Notes under the pieces: model-generated
The model's database searches: none
The model's input: the letters and a program-made list of their open reading frames with translations, nothing else
Told to the model about the DNA's origin: nothing
Program-made: the position numbers and the translations under genes
Shown here: one piece after another, positions 35,381-43,735 of the stretch
Layout of the letters: every line of letters starts with the position of its first letter
How positions within the stretch are numbered: position 1 is the first letter of the stretch
NCBI RefSeq assembly: GCF_003967535.1
Contig: NZ_BIFR01000001.1
Coordinates: forward strand, 2,417,001 to 2,481,000
Origin: Tengunoibacter tsumagoiensis
GTDB lineage: Bacteria; Chloroflexota; Ktedonobacteria; Ktedonobacterales; Ktedonobacteraceae
Reading direction: 5' to 3'
Length of the DNA: 64,000 nucleotides

Positions 35381-35496
35381 GGAGAGGGGCAGTTGGAAAC
35401 GCACATTGTGATAGGTCGACCACACAATGCGGCGCGCTGGCTATCTACTCTACCTGATTGGTCGTTGGTTCAAATCCAACTGGGCCCATTTCCCAC

Positions 35497-35546
35497 AAAA
35501 GAAGGGACCAGTTCTCATTTTTCGTTGAGAACTGGTCCCTTCTTTT
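35497..35546 (+). terminator. tRNA terminator
   Basis: A 21-bp perfect stem (35497-35517 with 35526-35546) ends in a T-run. Its A-rich left arm also makes it a terminator for the HNH gene on the minus strand. Confidence 0.88.
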
Positions 35547-35584
35547 ATACCCACCCCTCAATGTCGTAGATAAAAAAGTAGGTA

Positions 35585-36403
35585 TTAGTGTGTCTTGCAT
35601 TTTTTGATGATATTCTTTAACTCGTTTATAGTTAAGGGGTTATCTGGTCTACGATGCAGCATGCGGTGGCAATTTGCACAGAGAACGGCCATATCTTCTT
35701 GTGGGTCAACATGTGTTTCTCCTTCATAAGAACTGACGGGCTTTAAGTGATGAACTTCGATGAAGCCTGCACCAAGCTCTCCATACGTCTCTGTGAAGGA
35801 GAAGCCACAGATCTGGCAGATGGTGCCATGAAACTTGATCGCATCAGCTCGCAAGCGAGGATTGCGTTCATGCGTGTTGACAAGCCTGGAGATGAGTTTC
35901 CCTTCTTTGAGGAGTCCTGGCGTAAAAGATTTTTCTCCAGTCTTTGTTGGAGTTTCTTCCTCAACCTCGATGGCTTCTAGATCCTTCTCTACAGTGAGGA
36001 GGAGATCATCGATCTTCTTCAGCACAAATTGTGTGGGGTGTACACCAGAATGACTTTGATAGGAAAAGCGGCCTTCATACTTAAATTTATAGCCAGGCAA
36101 GTACTCATCTTTCCGCTTACGATAAAACACAAGTATCTCCAGACCTCTTTTCTTGTGTTCGATAATAAGAGCATCTTTGCCGCCTTGAGGCTGCCCATCC
36201 CAGTAAAGCGTATCTCCAACAAGCAGGTCAACAAGTTGCGGTCGGTCTTTTGCTTTCTCTTCAGTAATAAAGAGCCAGATCGATTGGGTACCTTTAGGTT
36301 GGAAGATACCAGTATTAATAGTTGCATCTGTAATAGCGAAGATGGTACTCAGATCATTGCGACTGTAGAGATTCCCTTCAGTGAGTTGGGCAGATGTAAA
36401 CAT
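35585..36403 (-). CDS. HNH endonuclease with N-terminal sensor-like domain
   Basis: 272 aa from MFTSAQLTEG, with GGGAGG 9 nt upstream. The C-terminal ~90 residues form an HNH nuclease of the McrA type: CQICGFSF, FIEVHHLKPVS, DMAVLCANCHRMLHR (a zinc knuckle of two CxxC around the HH and H). The N-terminal ~150 residues (LYSRNDLSTIFAITDATINTG; LVFYRKRKDEYLPGYKFKYEG) resemble the DNA-reading half of restriction-type HNH proteins. A modification-dependent or single-protein restriction role is an inference. No methyltransferase lies nearby. It is adjacent to the intron-split tRNA. Confidence 0.75.
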   Translation of the reverse strand: MFTSAQLTEGNLYSRNDLSTIFAITDATINTGIFQPKGTQSIWLFITEEKAKDRPQLVDLLVGDTLYWDGQPQGGKDALIIEHKKRGLEILVFYRKRKDEYLPGYKFKYEGRFSYQSHSGVHPTQFVLKKIDDLLLTVEKDLEAIEVEEETPTKTGEKSFTPGLLKEGKLISRLVNTHERNPRLRADAIKFHGTICQICGFSFTETYGELGAGFIEVHHLKPVSSYEGETHVDPQEDMAVLCANCHRMLHRRPDNPLTINELKNIIKKCKTH

Positions 36404-36691
36404 AGGATTGCGCCTCCCTGCATTGTGAGAGATGAATTCTAGAAAAGTATGTATAGAAGCAGGTAAACGAGCAATCAGCATAGATAGGCATATTTTATCA
36501 CGTCTGTAAGCATTTTTTGTTGACTATTTTGTTGCTCTGTCTATGGGGAATGCAATGACCATAGATGTCTCTTCCAACGAATAAATCTGGTTTTCTCCTC
36601 CTTCCGATGGATGATTCTAGGAGGTGGATCTGGTAGTGTGTGGAGAGGAATGGGAAGGTTTATTAGTTCTATTGGCTGGAAGGATGGTGCG

Positions 36692-37288
36692 ATGATGATA
36701 AGATCAACCTCTTCGTCTCATGAACTGGGGTTTGGTGGGACTCCCTGGTGGCTGGCGCTCCTAGAGGGAGTTGCTCTCTTAATCATTGGACTTCTGCTCT
36801 TGTTCTCGCCTGGCCTCACTCTTCTCGTGCTGGTCCAGACGGTTGGTTTCTACTGGCTGATTAGCGGCATTCTTGCCCTGGTAAGTCTGTTTGTCGATCA
36901 GACGTTTTGGGGCTTGAAATTGTTTGCGGGCATTTTAGGGATCCTGGCTGGCTTTGCAGTCATTCGCAACCCACTGTGGAGCCTTGTTCTTCTTCCAACG
37001 CTTTTAATCCTCTTATTGGGCATTCAAGGCCTGATTAATGGAGTATTAAAGCTGTGGCATGCCTTTCAGGGTGGTGGTATTGGGATGGGAGTGCTAGGCG
37101 GAGTCAATATCATTTTTGGTCTGATCCTGGTGCTGCGACCTCTCATTGCGCTGGCCGTCTTCCCTTATGTTCTTGGCGTCTTTGCTGTTGTTGGTGGCAT
37201 ACTGGCTATTGCAGCGGCGTTTCGTGTGCGTAGTGCCTATGTTTCGACCGCAGATCAGTATACGCCTCACTCCCCATTCTTATCCTGA
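36692..37288 (+). CDS. HdeD/DUF308 family membrane protein
   Basis: 198 aa with six short hydrophobic helices in three similar pairs (WWLALLEGVALLIIGLLLLF; VGFYWLISGILALVSLFV; LFAGILGILAGFAVI; ILLLGIQGLINGVLKLW; GVNIIFGLILVLRP; VLGVFAVVGGILAIAAAF). This is the DUF308/HdeD pattern, linked to acid stress in enterobacteria; its role here is unknown. I begin at ATGATGATAAGA with AAGGA 8 nt upstream rather than 27 codons earlier. Confidence 0.8.
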   Translation: MMIRSTSSSHELGFGGTPWWLALLEGVALLIIGLLLLFSPGLTLLVLVQTVGFYWLISGILALVSLFVDQTFWGLKLFAGILGILAGFAVIRNPLWSLVLLPTLLILLLGIQGLINGVLKLWHAFQGGGIGMGVLGGVNIIFGLILVLRPLIALAVFPYVLGVFAVVGGILAIAAAFRVRSAYVSTADQYTPHSPFLS

Positions 37289-37306
37289 CACAGTTGCTAG
37301 CGATGT

Positions 37307-37351
37307 TTGGAGAAGAAGGTCCTGCTGGGGAGCAGGACCCTTCCTCTCCAA
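37307..37351 (+). terminator. hairpin after the HdeD gene
   Basis: About 20 paired bases between 37307-37326 and 37331-37351 around GGGG, with two single-base irregularities. No T-run. Confidence 0.5.
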
Positions 37352-37509
37352 GCATCAGCAGATTCTTTATCCGTGAATGTTCAACACAATGCAAAAGATC
37401 CTCCTTTTGGTTGATCTCTTCATGTTGTCTTTCTCCATATACTTTCTCTACTCTATGATGGCTTTAGAGCGTGTTGTGGCTGCGTTATAGTTAGAAAGGA
37501 GAGGGCTGT

Positions 37510-38646
37510 ATGGCATCTCTCTTTGGTTCTCCTCCTTCAGGTAAGCCCTCGGATATAGCGCAATGGGTCCGGCGTTTTTTGATTGTCATGACCTTGTTGG
37601 GGGGTGTCGCTCTGCTGGGGGTTGTGGCCTGGTTTTTCTCGCGGATTGCTCATGCTCTCTTGATTTTTATTGTTTCAATGCTTCTGGCGTATGTTATCTA
37701 TCCCCTGGTAGGGCTCCTTAAGCGCTTCCTTCCGACATTTGTGGCTATTTTTCTCACTTATATTGTCGTATTTGGCCTCTTATTGTTTTTTCTGTATGTT
37801 GTTGGATTGACTGCTTTTGGTCAGCTCCTGGGGCTTGTAACGAGTATTCAGCAGTATCTGCCTCAGTTTTTTGGCAATATACAGCCAGCTCTCCGCTATC
37901 TTCAGCGCATTGGGATCACCTCTGACGATCTGAAAAGTTCGGGCCAGCAGATTCTCAACTACTTTCTCCACCTTGTAGGAGATATCCAGCCTCTCTTAGT
38001 TAATCTGTTCACCCTTTTCTTAGATTCGATTCTCGTCACCACATTGAGCATTTATTTTGTGATTGATGGTCCACGTTTTTTAAACTGGTTGCGTACAAGG
38101 ACTCCCAGGGCTAATCGAGAATCAATCAGTTTCTTTGTACAGACCTTAGATCGAACGATGGGCGGCTTTATTCGGGGTCAACTCTTTCTGGGAACATTGA
38201 TGAGCGGCTTGATCGGACTCGGGCTCTTCTTTCTGGGCGTTCCCTATGCAGTACTGCTGGCATTGGTCGTGTTTGTGTTAGAGTTTATCCCCCAGATTGG
38301 CCCTTATATTTCAGGGACAATCATTGTCGTAGTGGCCCTTGTTACTCGAGGTTGGCAGATTGGCTTGACTGTAGCTATCATGAGCTCTTTTGTTCAGGCC
38401 ATTCTGGATGGACAGATTTTAGCACCTCGCATTATTGGCCATGCCGTTGGACTGAATCCGATTATCTCGATTCTGGCGCTATTAGTCGGTACAGATCTAT
38501 TTGGATTGGCAGGAGCCTTTTTTTCGGCCCCGGTCGCAGGCATTCTTCAGATTTTTGTCGGTGCAGCCTATTATTCCTGGAAGCAAGAACACCCCGAACA
38601 GTTTGCAGAAGAAGCGCCAGAGAAAGCGACTGAATCTTCCTCTTAG
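37510..38646 (+). CDS. AI-2E family transporter (PerM/YhhT-like)
   Basis: 378 aa, about eight membrane helices. The characteristic PerM features are the central soluble stretch (SSGQQILNYFLHLVGDIQPLL) and the C-terminal block GQLFLGTLMSGLIGLGLFFLGVPYA, EFIPQIGPYISG and ILAPRIIGHAVGLNPIISI. Members export autoinducer-like molecules or act in Na+/H+ antiport; the substrate cannot be read here. GAAAGGAGAGG precedes the ATG. Monocistronic. Confidence 0.88.
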   Translation: MASLFGSPPSGKPSDIAQWVRRFLIVMTLLGGVALLGVVAWFFSRIAHALLIFIVSMLLAYVIYPLVGLLKRFLPTFVAIFLTYIVVFGLLLFFLYVVGLTAFGQLLGLVTSIQQYLPQFFGNIQPALRYLQRIGITSDDLKSSGQQILNYFLHLVGDIQPLLVNLFTLFLDSILVTTLSIYFVIDGPRFLNWLRTRTPRANRESISFFVQTLDRTMGGFIRGQLFLGTLMSGLIGLGLFFLGVPYAVLLALVVFVLEFIPQIGPYISGTIIVVVALVTRGWQIGLTVAIMSSFVQAILDGQILAPRIIGHAVGLNPIISILALLVGTDLFGLAGAFFSAPVAGILQIFVGAAYYSWKQEHPEQFAEEAPEKATESSS

Positions 38647-38840
38647 TGGCCGTGACAAGTAAAACCCGCCGCAAGCAGTTGCGGTCTGAACCCATACAGT
38701 AATGCGAGTTTCTTCTGGCTTCAGCCCCATATTGTTTTTTGCTGATTTTTCACATAATTGACAAATGAGACACTATTTGCTATCCTGAAAAATAAAAATG
38801 GCGAATATGTTCTCTTTCTCTATCGAAAGGATTCTCAGGC

Positions 38841-39170
38841 ATGGCAAAGGTGACGATCACGTTGAGGCAAAAGTTCACCTGTCAGTCGAACCATCTGGAA
38901 TGGTTTGCTGCTAATCAGGCGTTATTTAACCGTGTCGTGAACTTTTACTTTGACGTAATCAATGCTCATGAGAACCTGCTCCAGCTTTCGAACAAAGATG
39001 CATTACCGGCACTGGAAAAGCTGACGCATCACACGAAGGTGAATACAGACCCGATCATGCCTCTATGCGAGATCGCACAGGATATCCCTTCGAGACATCT
39101 ACTCTGAAGGTTGCATACCCCGGAGTGGAAGAAGCCGCCGCGCTTTGATCGCGTGCGAAGTATCATAAAT
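38841..39170 (+). pseudogene. tnpB: IS200/IS605 OrfB (TnpB) N-terminal remnant
   Basis: An 88-codon frame (VTITLRQKFTCQSN; FNRVVNFYFDVINAHENLLQ; KLTHHTKVNTDP) matches the start of TnpB proteins, after AAAGGA. It stops at 39107. Immediately after, another frame continues with PEWKKPPRFDRVRSIIN, so a frameshift or small deletion separates the pieces. No RuvC motifs and no TnpA are present. Only the first quarter of a TnpB survives; it cannot be active. Confidence 0.7.
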
Positions 39171-39179
39171 TATATGATA
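39161..39179. repeat. 7-bp-arm inverted repeat at the end of the tnpB remnant
   Basis: TATCATA-AATTA-TATGATA. It lies at the point where recognisable TnpB sequence ends and 143 bp before hppA. It may mark a rearrangement boundary or a regulatory site of hppA. Confidence 0.35.
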
Positions 39180-39321
39180 ATATGTTAGTTGGCGATACAG
39201 TTCCGATGTCACTGTCTTGCAAGATCTCTTTCTGGGAGGGCCTGGACAGTGAACTGTGTTGATGGCCTGGTCGAAAATCAGTGTTGATAAGTGCCAACTG
39301 TCGTAGGAGGAAGATTAGCTC

Positions 39322-41574
39322 ATGGTCAATTACATCTGGGTGCCTGTTATAGTGAGCCTTCTGGCAGTTCTTTTTGCCATCTATCTGGTAAGGTATGTGT
39401 TGCAAAAAGATAGGGGAACGCCGGGAATGCAGAAGATCGCGAATGCTATTTTTGCAGGAGCGACAGCTTTTTTACATCGACAATATCGAACAATTGCGCT
39501 TTTAGCGCTTGTAGCTGCCATCGTCGTAGGGATTGTCCTGGCGCTATTGGGTCAGGGATCACAGGCAGATAAGATCAATCTGGCCTGGCATACGGCATCT
39601 GCGTTTCTCGTTGGAGCCTTTTGTTCTGGCGTCTCAGGGTATATTGGAATGTACGTCGCAGTACAATCCAACAGTCGAACGGCCAGTGCTGCAACACGCA
39701 GTCTTGGCGAGGCACTGGTTGTAGCTTTACGAGGTGGCGCGGTCTCAGGTTTTCTTGTCGTGGCACTCTCTCTCCTGGGCGTCACGCTCCTGTTTATGCT
39801 CTTTGGCGGTTTTACCAATCCGGATCTCGCGCCCTCTTTATTGGTTGGATTTGGGTTTGGTGCCAGTTTTGTGGCTCTTTTTGCCCAGCTTGGCGGTGGT
39901 ATCTACACGAAAGCGGCTGATGTTGGAGCTGACCTTGTTGGGAAAGTCGAAGCCAGTATTCCTGAGGATGATCCTCGTAATCCGGCGGTTATTGCCGACC
40001 TGGTGGGAGATAATGTCGGTGATTGTGCTGGACGTGGTGCAGACCTTTTCGAATCTACAGCAGCAGAGAATATAGGCACGATGATTCTGGGCGCAACCCT
40101 CTACCTTGCCACGCGCAATATAGGTTGGATGCTTTTCCCACTGGTCTTAGGAGCGTTTGGTATTATTGCTTCTTCAGTGGGTGTTCTCTCCATTCGTCCT
40201 CAGCGTGTCATTGAGCCCGAGCAAGCTGCTGGCCGTGATCCGAGTGAGATTGCAATGCAGCAATTGAACCTTGGCTACTATATCACCTGTGCTATCTCCG
40301 TGGTTGGCATCTTTCTTGGATGCTATCTCTTACTGGGGAACACTATTCCAGGGAACTACGGGATTCCTGGCTGGCTCTGGTATAGTTTTGCAGGGTGTAC
40401 AGGAATTGTCTTGAGTATTGCCTTTGTGTTTATCACGCAGTATTACACTGCCGGAACGTGGCGACCGGTGCGTGAGATCGCCGAATCGTCCCTTACTGGC
40501 CCTGCGACCACGATCCTGAGTGGAATTACCATTGGGTTTGAGTGTGTCGTCATGCCAGTCTTCGCAATCTGTATTGCCCTGGGATTCTCGTATTTTTGCG
40601 GTAGCCAGGTCCAGATTCCCAATACCTTGCATACAGGTGAGATCAATCTTGGAGGCATCTTTGGGACCGCAGTTGCAACGGTAGGAATGCTGATGAGCTG
40701 TGCGTATGTCCTGGCAATGGATACGTTTGGGCCGATTACAGATAACGCAGGTGGTATCAGTGAGATGGGAGGTCAGGCTGAGTCTGTACGCGCGGTAACC
40801 GATGCCCTTGATAGTGTTGGGAATACGACAAAAGCTCTAACCAAGGGATATGGACTGGGTTCAGCCGCTCTGGCAGCTTTCTTGCTCTTTAGTGCCTATC
40901 TAGATGTCTTGTATGGTTTCAACCACAATGCAAGCGTCTACAGCGTCAATCTGGCCAATATTGCAATCTTTATTGCAGCTTTGATTGGGATTACACTCAT
41001 CTTCTTCTTCTGCTCACTGGCCATTCGTGCAGTAGGAACGGCGGCCAAGCGTATGATTGAAGAGGTTCGACGCCAATTTGAAGAGAATCCCAACATCATG
41101 GCGGAAGATCCAGCGCAGCGTGTTGATCCAGATTATGCTCGTTGTGTGGATATCAGTACAAATGGAGCTCTCAGAGCCATGATTTTGCCTGGAGCAATTG
41201 CCGTTTTCACGCCCATTCTGGTTGGCGTTATCCTGGGGCCTCAGGCTGCCGCTGGTATGTTAATGGTCAGTACCATGGGAGGTATTGTGATGGCTCTCTT
41301 CCTCAATAATGGTGGGGGAGCCTGGGATAATGCGAAAAAGTATATAGAGGCGGGTTTCTTGCGGGTTGATGTCAAAGGATTGGTCGTGGGACGCGATGAC
41401 CCTCAGGGAATTGTACTTGGAAAGAAGAGCGAAGCCCATAAAGCCAGCGTTATTGGCGATACCGTTGGTGATCCCTTCAAGGATACTGCTGGCCCCTCAC
41501 TCCATGTCTTGATCAAGTTATTGAGTACCATCACCCTGGTGCTCGCCCCCCTTTATTACTTCTTGCACCACTAA
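39322..41574 (+). CDS. hppA: membrane-bound proton-translocating pyrophosphatase
   Basis: Couples pyrophosphate hydrolysis to ion pumping. 750 aa, about 16 helices. [19 protein letters not shown] and [20 protein letters not shown] form the PPi/Mg site; [16 protein letters not shown] and the C-terminal [15 protein letters not shown] complete it. The determinant stretch reads [10 protein letters not shown], with Lys and Thr where K+-dependent enzymes have Ala and Gly, so this should be the K+-independent, H+-pumping type. AGGAGG lies 11 nt before the ATG. Confidence 0.96.
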   Translation: MVNYIWVPVIVSLLAVLFAIYLVRYVLQKDRGTPGMQKIANAIFAGATAFLHRQYRTIALLALVAAIVVGIVLALLGQGSQADKINLAWHTASAFLVGAFCSGVSGYIGMYVAVQSNSRTASAATRSLGEALVVALRGGAVSGFLVVALSLLGVTLLFMLFGGFTNPDLAPSLLVGFGFGASFVALFAQLGGGIYTKAADVGADLVGKVEASIPEDDPRNPAVIADLVGDNVGDCAGRGADLFESTAAENIGTMILGATLYLATRNIGWMLFPLVLGAFGIIASSVGVLSIRPQRVIEPEQAAGRDPSEIAMQQLNLGYYITCAISVVGIFLGCYLLLGNTIPGNYGIPGWLWYSFAGCTGIVLSIAFVFITQYYTAGTWRPVREIAESSLTGPATTILSGITIGFECVVMPVFAICIALGFSYFCGSQVQIPNTLHTGEINLGGIFGTAVATVGMLMSCAYVLAMDTFGPITDNAGGISEMGGQAESVRAVTDALDSVGNTTKALTKGYGLGSAALAAFLLFSAYLDVLYGFNHNASVYSVNLANIAIFIAALIGITLIFFFCSLAIRAVGTAAKRMIEEVRRQFEENPNIMAEDPAQRVDPDYARCVDISTNGALRAMILPGAIAVFTPILVGVILGPQAAAGMLMVSTMGGIVMALFLNNGGGAWDNAKKYIEAGFLRVDVKGLVVGRDDPQGIVLGKKSEAHKASVIGDTVGDPFKDTAGPSLHVLIKLLSTITLVLAPLYYFLHH

Positions 41575-41586
41575 GTTCATCTTCTC

Positions 41587-41651
41587 AGAAGGCAAGAGAG
41601 CGGCGGCATCACAAAGTGGTGCCGCCGTCTGCTGTATTGAAGCTGCCTTCT
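41587..41651. terminator. nested hairpin between hppA and clpP
   Basis: Inner stem CGGCGGCATCAC (41601-41612) with GTGGTGCCGCCG (41616-41627), and outer arms AGAAGGCA (41587-41594) with TGCCTTCT (41644-41651). Convergent genes end on either side. Confidence 0.6.
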
Positions 41652-41653
41652 TG

Positions 41654-42310
41654 TTACAGAGAGGTCTGCTCTTTGGTAATAACTTCGTCTACCAGACCAT
41701 ATTCGACGGCCTGTTCGGCACTCAGATAGTAGTTGCGATCTGAGTCCTGTTTGATGCGCTCAATGGGTTGACCAGTGTGTTTGGCAAGAATATCGTAGAG
41801 CGATTGGCGTAAACGGAGAATCTCGCGAGCAGTGATCTCAATATCGGTCGCCTGACCCTCGGCACCACCAAGTGGCTGATGGATCAGAATGGTAGAGTTG
41901 GCCAGCGTATAGCGCTTATCTTTGGCGCCAGCCGCCAGGATCACAGCTCCCATGCTCATGGCCATTCCCATACAGATTGTTGAGACATCTGGACGGAGAT
42001 ATTGCATAGTATCATAGATAGCCAGACCGGAATAGATAACGCCGCCGGGGCTATTGATATACATGCTAATATCTTTGGTGGCATCCTCACTCTGCAAATA
42101 GAGGAGCTGACCAACAACGCTATTGGCCACCATATCATTGATGGGGGTACCAATAAAGATGATGCGCTCTTTTAAGAGGCGAGAGAAAAGGTCCTGGCCA
42201 ATCGTGCCACGAGCGGAGGTCTCCACCACTTGAGGAATAATACCTCGAGGCTCCAGGAACTCGCGCGACTCTTTGATCCATTTTGGATCACGTGGGTTGA
42301 AATTTGTCAT
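41654..42310 (-). CDS. clpP: ATP-dependent Clp protease proteolytic subunit
   Basis: 218 aa from [10 protein letters not shown], with AGGAG 9 nt before it; an ATG 30 codons upstream is unlikely. Catalytic Ser119 ([10 protein letters not shown]) and His144 (ILIHQPLGG) are present, with the usual Asp around 193. Forms the tetradecameric protease chamber served by ClpX or ClpC. The N-terminal ~20 residues before [10 protein letters not shown] are longer than in E. coli and may be a propeptide. No clpX lies next to it. Confidence 0.95.
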   Translation of the reverse strand: MTNFNPRDPKWIKESREFLEPRGIIPQVVETSARGTIGQDLFSRLLKERIIFIGTPINDMVANSVVGQLLYLQSEDATKDISMYINSPGGVIYSGLAIYDTMQYLRPDVSTICMGMAMSMGAVILAAGAKDKRYTLANSTILIHQPLGGAEGQATDIEITAREILRLRQSLYDILAKHTGQPIERIKQDSDRNYYLSAEQAVEYGLVDEVITKEQTSL

Positions 42311-42414
42311 CAATATCGACTCCTGATCAAGGGAAACTTTGTTGAATCTAGTTCTTAAAGTATACAACTTTTTTGAACTGTTCTGCATAGCAAGTTCCAT
42401 TGATGGAGTTGGAG

Positions 42415-43410
42415 TTATGTGAGATGGTTCAGGCTTGTCTCGGCCAGAGGGATCTTGAACCAGAACGTTGAGCCTTGTCCCAACTTGCTTGTCAGGCCCA
42501 CTTGACCACGATGCTGTTTAATAATCTGAGCACTAATATGCAGCCCCAGCCCCAGCCCAACCTCGCTTCCGTTGAAGGTAAATGTATTGGGAATACGGTA
42601 GTAGCGCTCCCAGATTTTTTGCTGCTCGCGAGCAGCAATACCAGGTCCATAGTCCTGTACTGCGATACAGGCCATCTTTCCATCTTCAGAAAGGGTAATA
42701 TCAATGGGCTGATGAAGCTCTGAATATTTATGGGCATTAGAGAGATAGTGAATAATCACCTGTTTAATGCGATTGACATCGGCCAGGATAAAGATATTCT
42801 GTTCTGCGGGCAGATGAGTGTGAATAGTTCGCTCGGGCTGGCAATAATGTGGATTGGTAAGCACCTCATTCACAAGCTCTGTAAGCTCTCCCACCTCAAA
42901 GAGCAGATCCATAGTATTATTGGAGATTTTAGAGCTTTCCAGAAGATTGTTGACAAATTGGGTGAGCCGATTGATCTGTATATCTGTACGTTCTAACAAC
43001 TCTCGTGCCTCAGTGAGCGCCTGATTGATCTCGGTTGGCCGTTCTGAGAGCCGATTGGTACTGAGCCGGCGACGGAGCAACTGAATGTTCCCTTTAATGC
43101 TTGTCAGAGGAGTCTTGATATCATGCCCGACAGTACTTACAAATTCACTTATGCGCAATTGCGATTCTTGACGGGCGATCGTACGCATTTTTAGCTCGGT
43201 TTTTTTGTTCATAAACAACTCTTGTCCAAGCAACATGATGAGAAGCTTTAGACACACCTTAAAGAAGCGCCATGTCAGTTTCCTCAATTGTGAGAAGAAA
43301 ATTCGCATAATTCCACCAATACCCCACATAAAGTAATCGATCACAGTAGTAAAAGTTGTTAAAGGTATGTTTTGTTTTGCCTTTCTTATGATACGTACCA
43401 TCGTTGTCAA
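42415..43410 (-). CDS. orphan sensor histidine kinase
   Basis: 331 aa. An N-terminal hydrophobic stretch ([35 protein letters not shown]) probably anchors it. HisKA with the phospho-acceptor His ([20 protein letters not shown]) and an HATPase_c domain follow (N-box [11 protein letters not shown]1 [11 protein letters not shown]2 [13 protein letters not shown]). No receiver protein and no PAS or ligand domain are found nearby, so its signal and partner are unknown. Confidence 0.88.
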   Translation of the reverse strand: MTTMVRIIRKAKQNIPLTTFTTVIDYFMWGIGGIMRIFFSQLRKLTWRFFKVCLKLLIMLLGQELFMNKKTELKMRTIARQESQLRISEFVSTVGHDIKTPLTSIKGNIQLLRRRLSTNRLSERPTEINQALTEARELLERTDIQINRLTQFVNNLLESSKISNNTMDLLFEVGELTELVNEVLTNPHYCQPERTIHTHLPAEQNIFILADVNRIKQVIIHYLSNAHKYSELHQPIDITLSEDGKMACIAVQDYGPGIAAREQQKIWERYYRIPNTFTFNGSEVGLGLGLHISAQIIKQHRGQVGLTSKLGQGSTFWFKIPLAETSLNHLT

Positions 43411-43669
43411 GTCGAGACATTGTCAGGTAAAAGTAGCCCTATGAAAACGCCTGGAGGAGAGAGCCTTTATTGAGAGAGAAGACTTATGAGATAAAGAGAT
43501 CAGGTACCTTTTCTTTCACCGTTTACAGAGCGGATAGACGAAGACGATGATTTTGTTTTGTCATTAGAGCATGTTCACCGCTCTCCACAATCATAAATCG
43601 ATAAAATTCGAACTGGTGGGAAAGAAAGTTGTAATCTGGTTGAGATAAAAAAACATCTTGTAGTAGATC
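43411..43669. other. intergenic, nothing recognised
   Basis: Divergent region between the histidine kinase and the first Ser/Thr kinase. It includes the upstream part of both genes. No RNA or repeat was recognised apart from the promoter just to its right. Confidence 0.35.
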
Positions 43670-43699
43670 TTGCTGATCACCACTGCTTTCGCATATAAT
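43670..43699 (+). promoter_or_regulatory. candidate promoter of Ser/Thr kinase 1
   Basis: TTGCTG (43670-43675), 18-nt spacer, consensus TATAAT (43694-43699), about 35 nt before the ATG. Confidence 0.5.
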
Positions 43700-43735
43700 C
43701 AAGGTAGGTGCGCAATGTAAAGTTGAGGTAATGGG

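Larger units (their letters stand above)
34804..35453 (+). mobile_element. ORF-less group II intron (650 nt) inside the tRNA
   Basis: Starts GUGCG (34804) and ends in AC (35453), the group II ends. Domain V is canonical: 34 nt at 35347-35380 with the AGC triad (35348-35350), a GAAA loop and the 2-nt AU bulge. After it comes a domain-VI-like tail with a candidate branch A at 35447, seven nt from the 3' splice site. EBS1 TTATGAG (35077-35083) pairs perfectly with the last 7 nt of exon 1. Domain IV is only some tens of nucleotides long and no reverse transcriptase/maturase frame exists, so splicing and mobility would need a maturase encoded elsewhere. Confidence 0.93.
34766..35488 (+). tRNA. tRNA(CAU), probably Ile2, split by a group II intron
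   Basis: Exon 1 (34766-34803) gives acceptor GGGCCCA, D-arm GCTC/GAGC, anticodon stem GTCGG and the complete loop CTCATAA with anticodon CAT. Exon 2 (35454-35488) gives CTGAT (closing the anticodon stem with G-U pairs), variable loop TGGTC, T-arm GTTGG-TTCAAAT-CCAAC, acceptor TGGGCCC and discriminator A. Joined, they form a 73-nt cloverleaf with every stem paired and no encoded CCA. The intron lies between positions 38 and 39. It is not an initiator (G1-C72 pairs; no run of three G-C pairs in the anticodon stem). C4-G69 and C5-G68 fit tRNA-Ile2 recognised by TilS, but elongator tRNA-Met is not excluded. Confidence 0.93.

Noticed and set aside
34804-35453. A group I intron or simple insertion in the tRNA
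   Set aside because: GUGCG/AC ends, canonical domain V and EBS1-IBS1 pairing are diagnostic of group II; no group I P7 core seen.
34603-35457. Open frames of 66-77 codons across the tRNA/intron region
   Set aside because: They run over tRNA and structured intron sequence, have no binding sites and no recognisable protein features.
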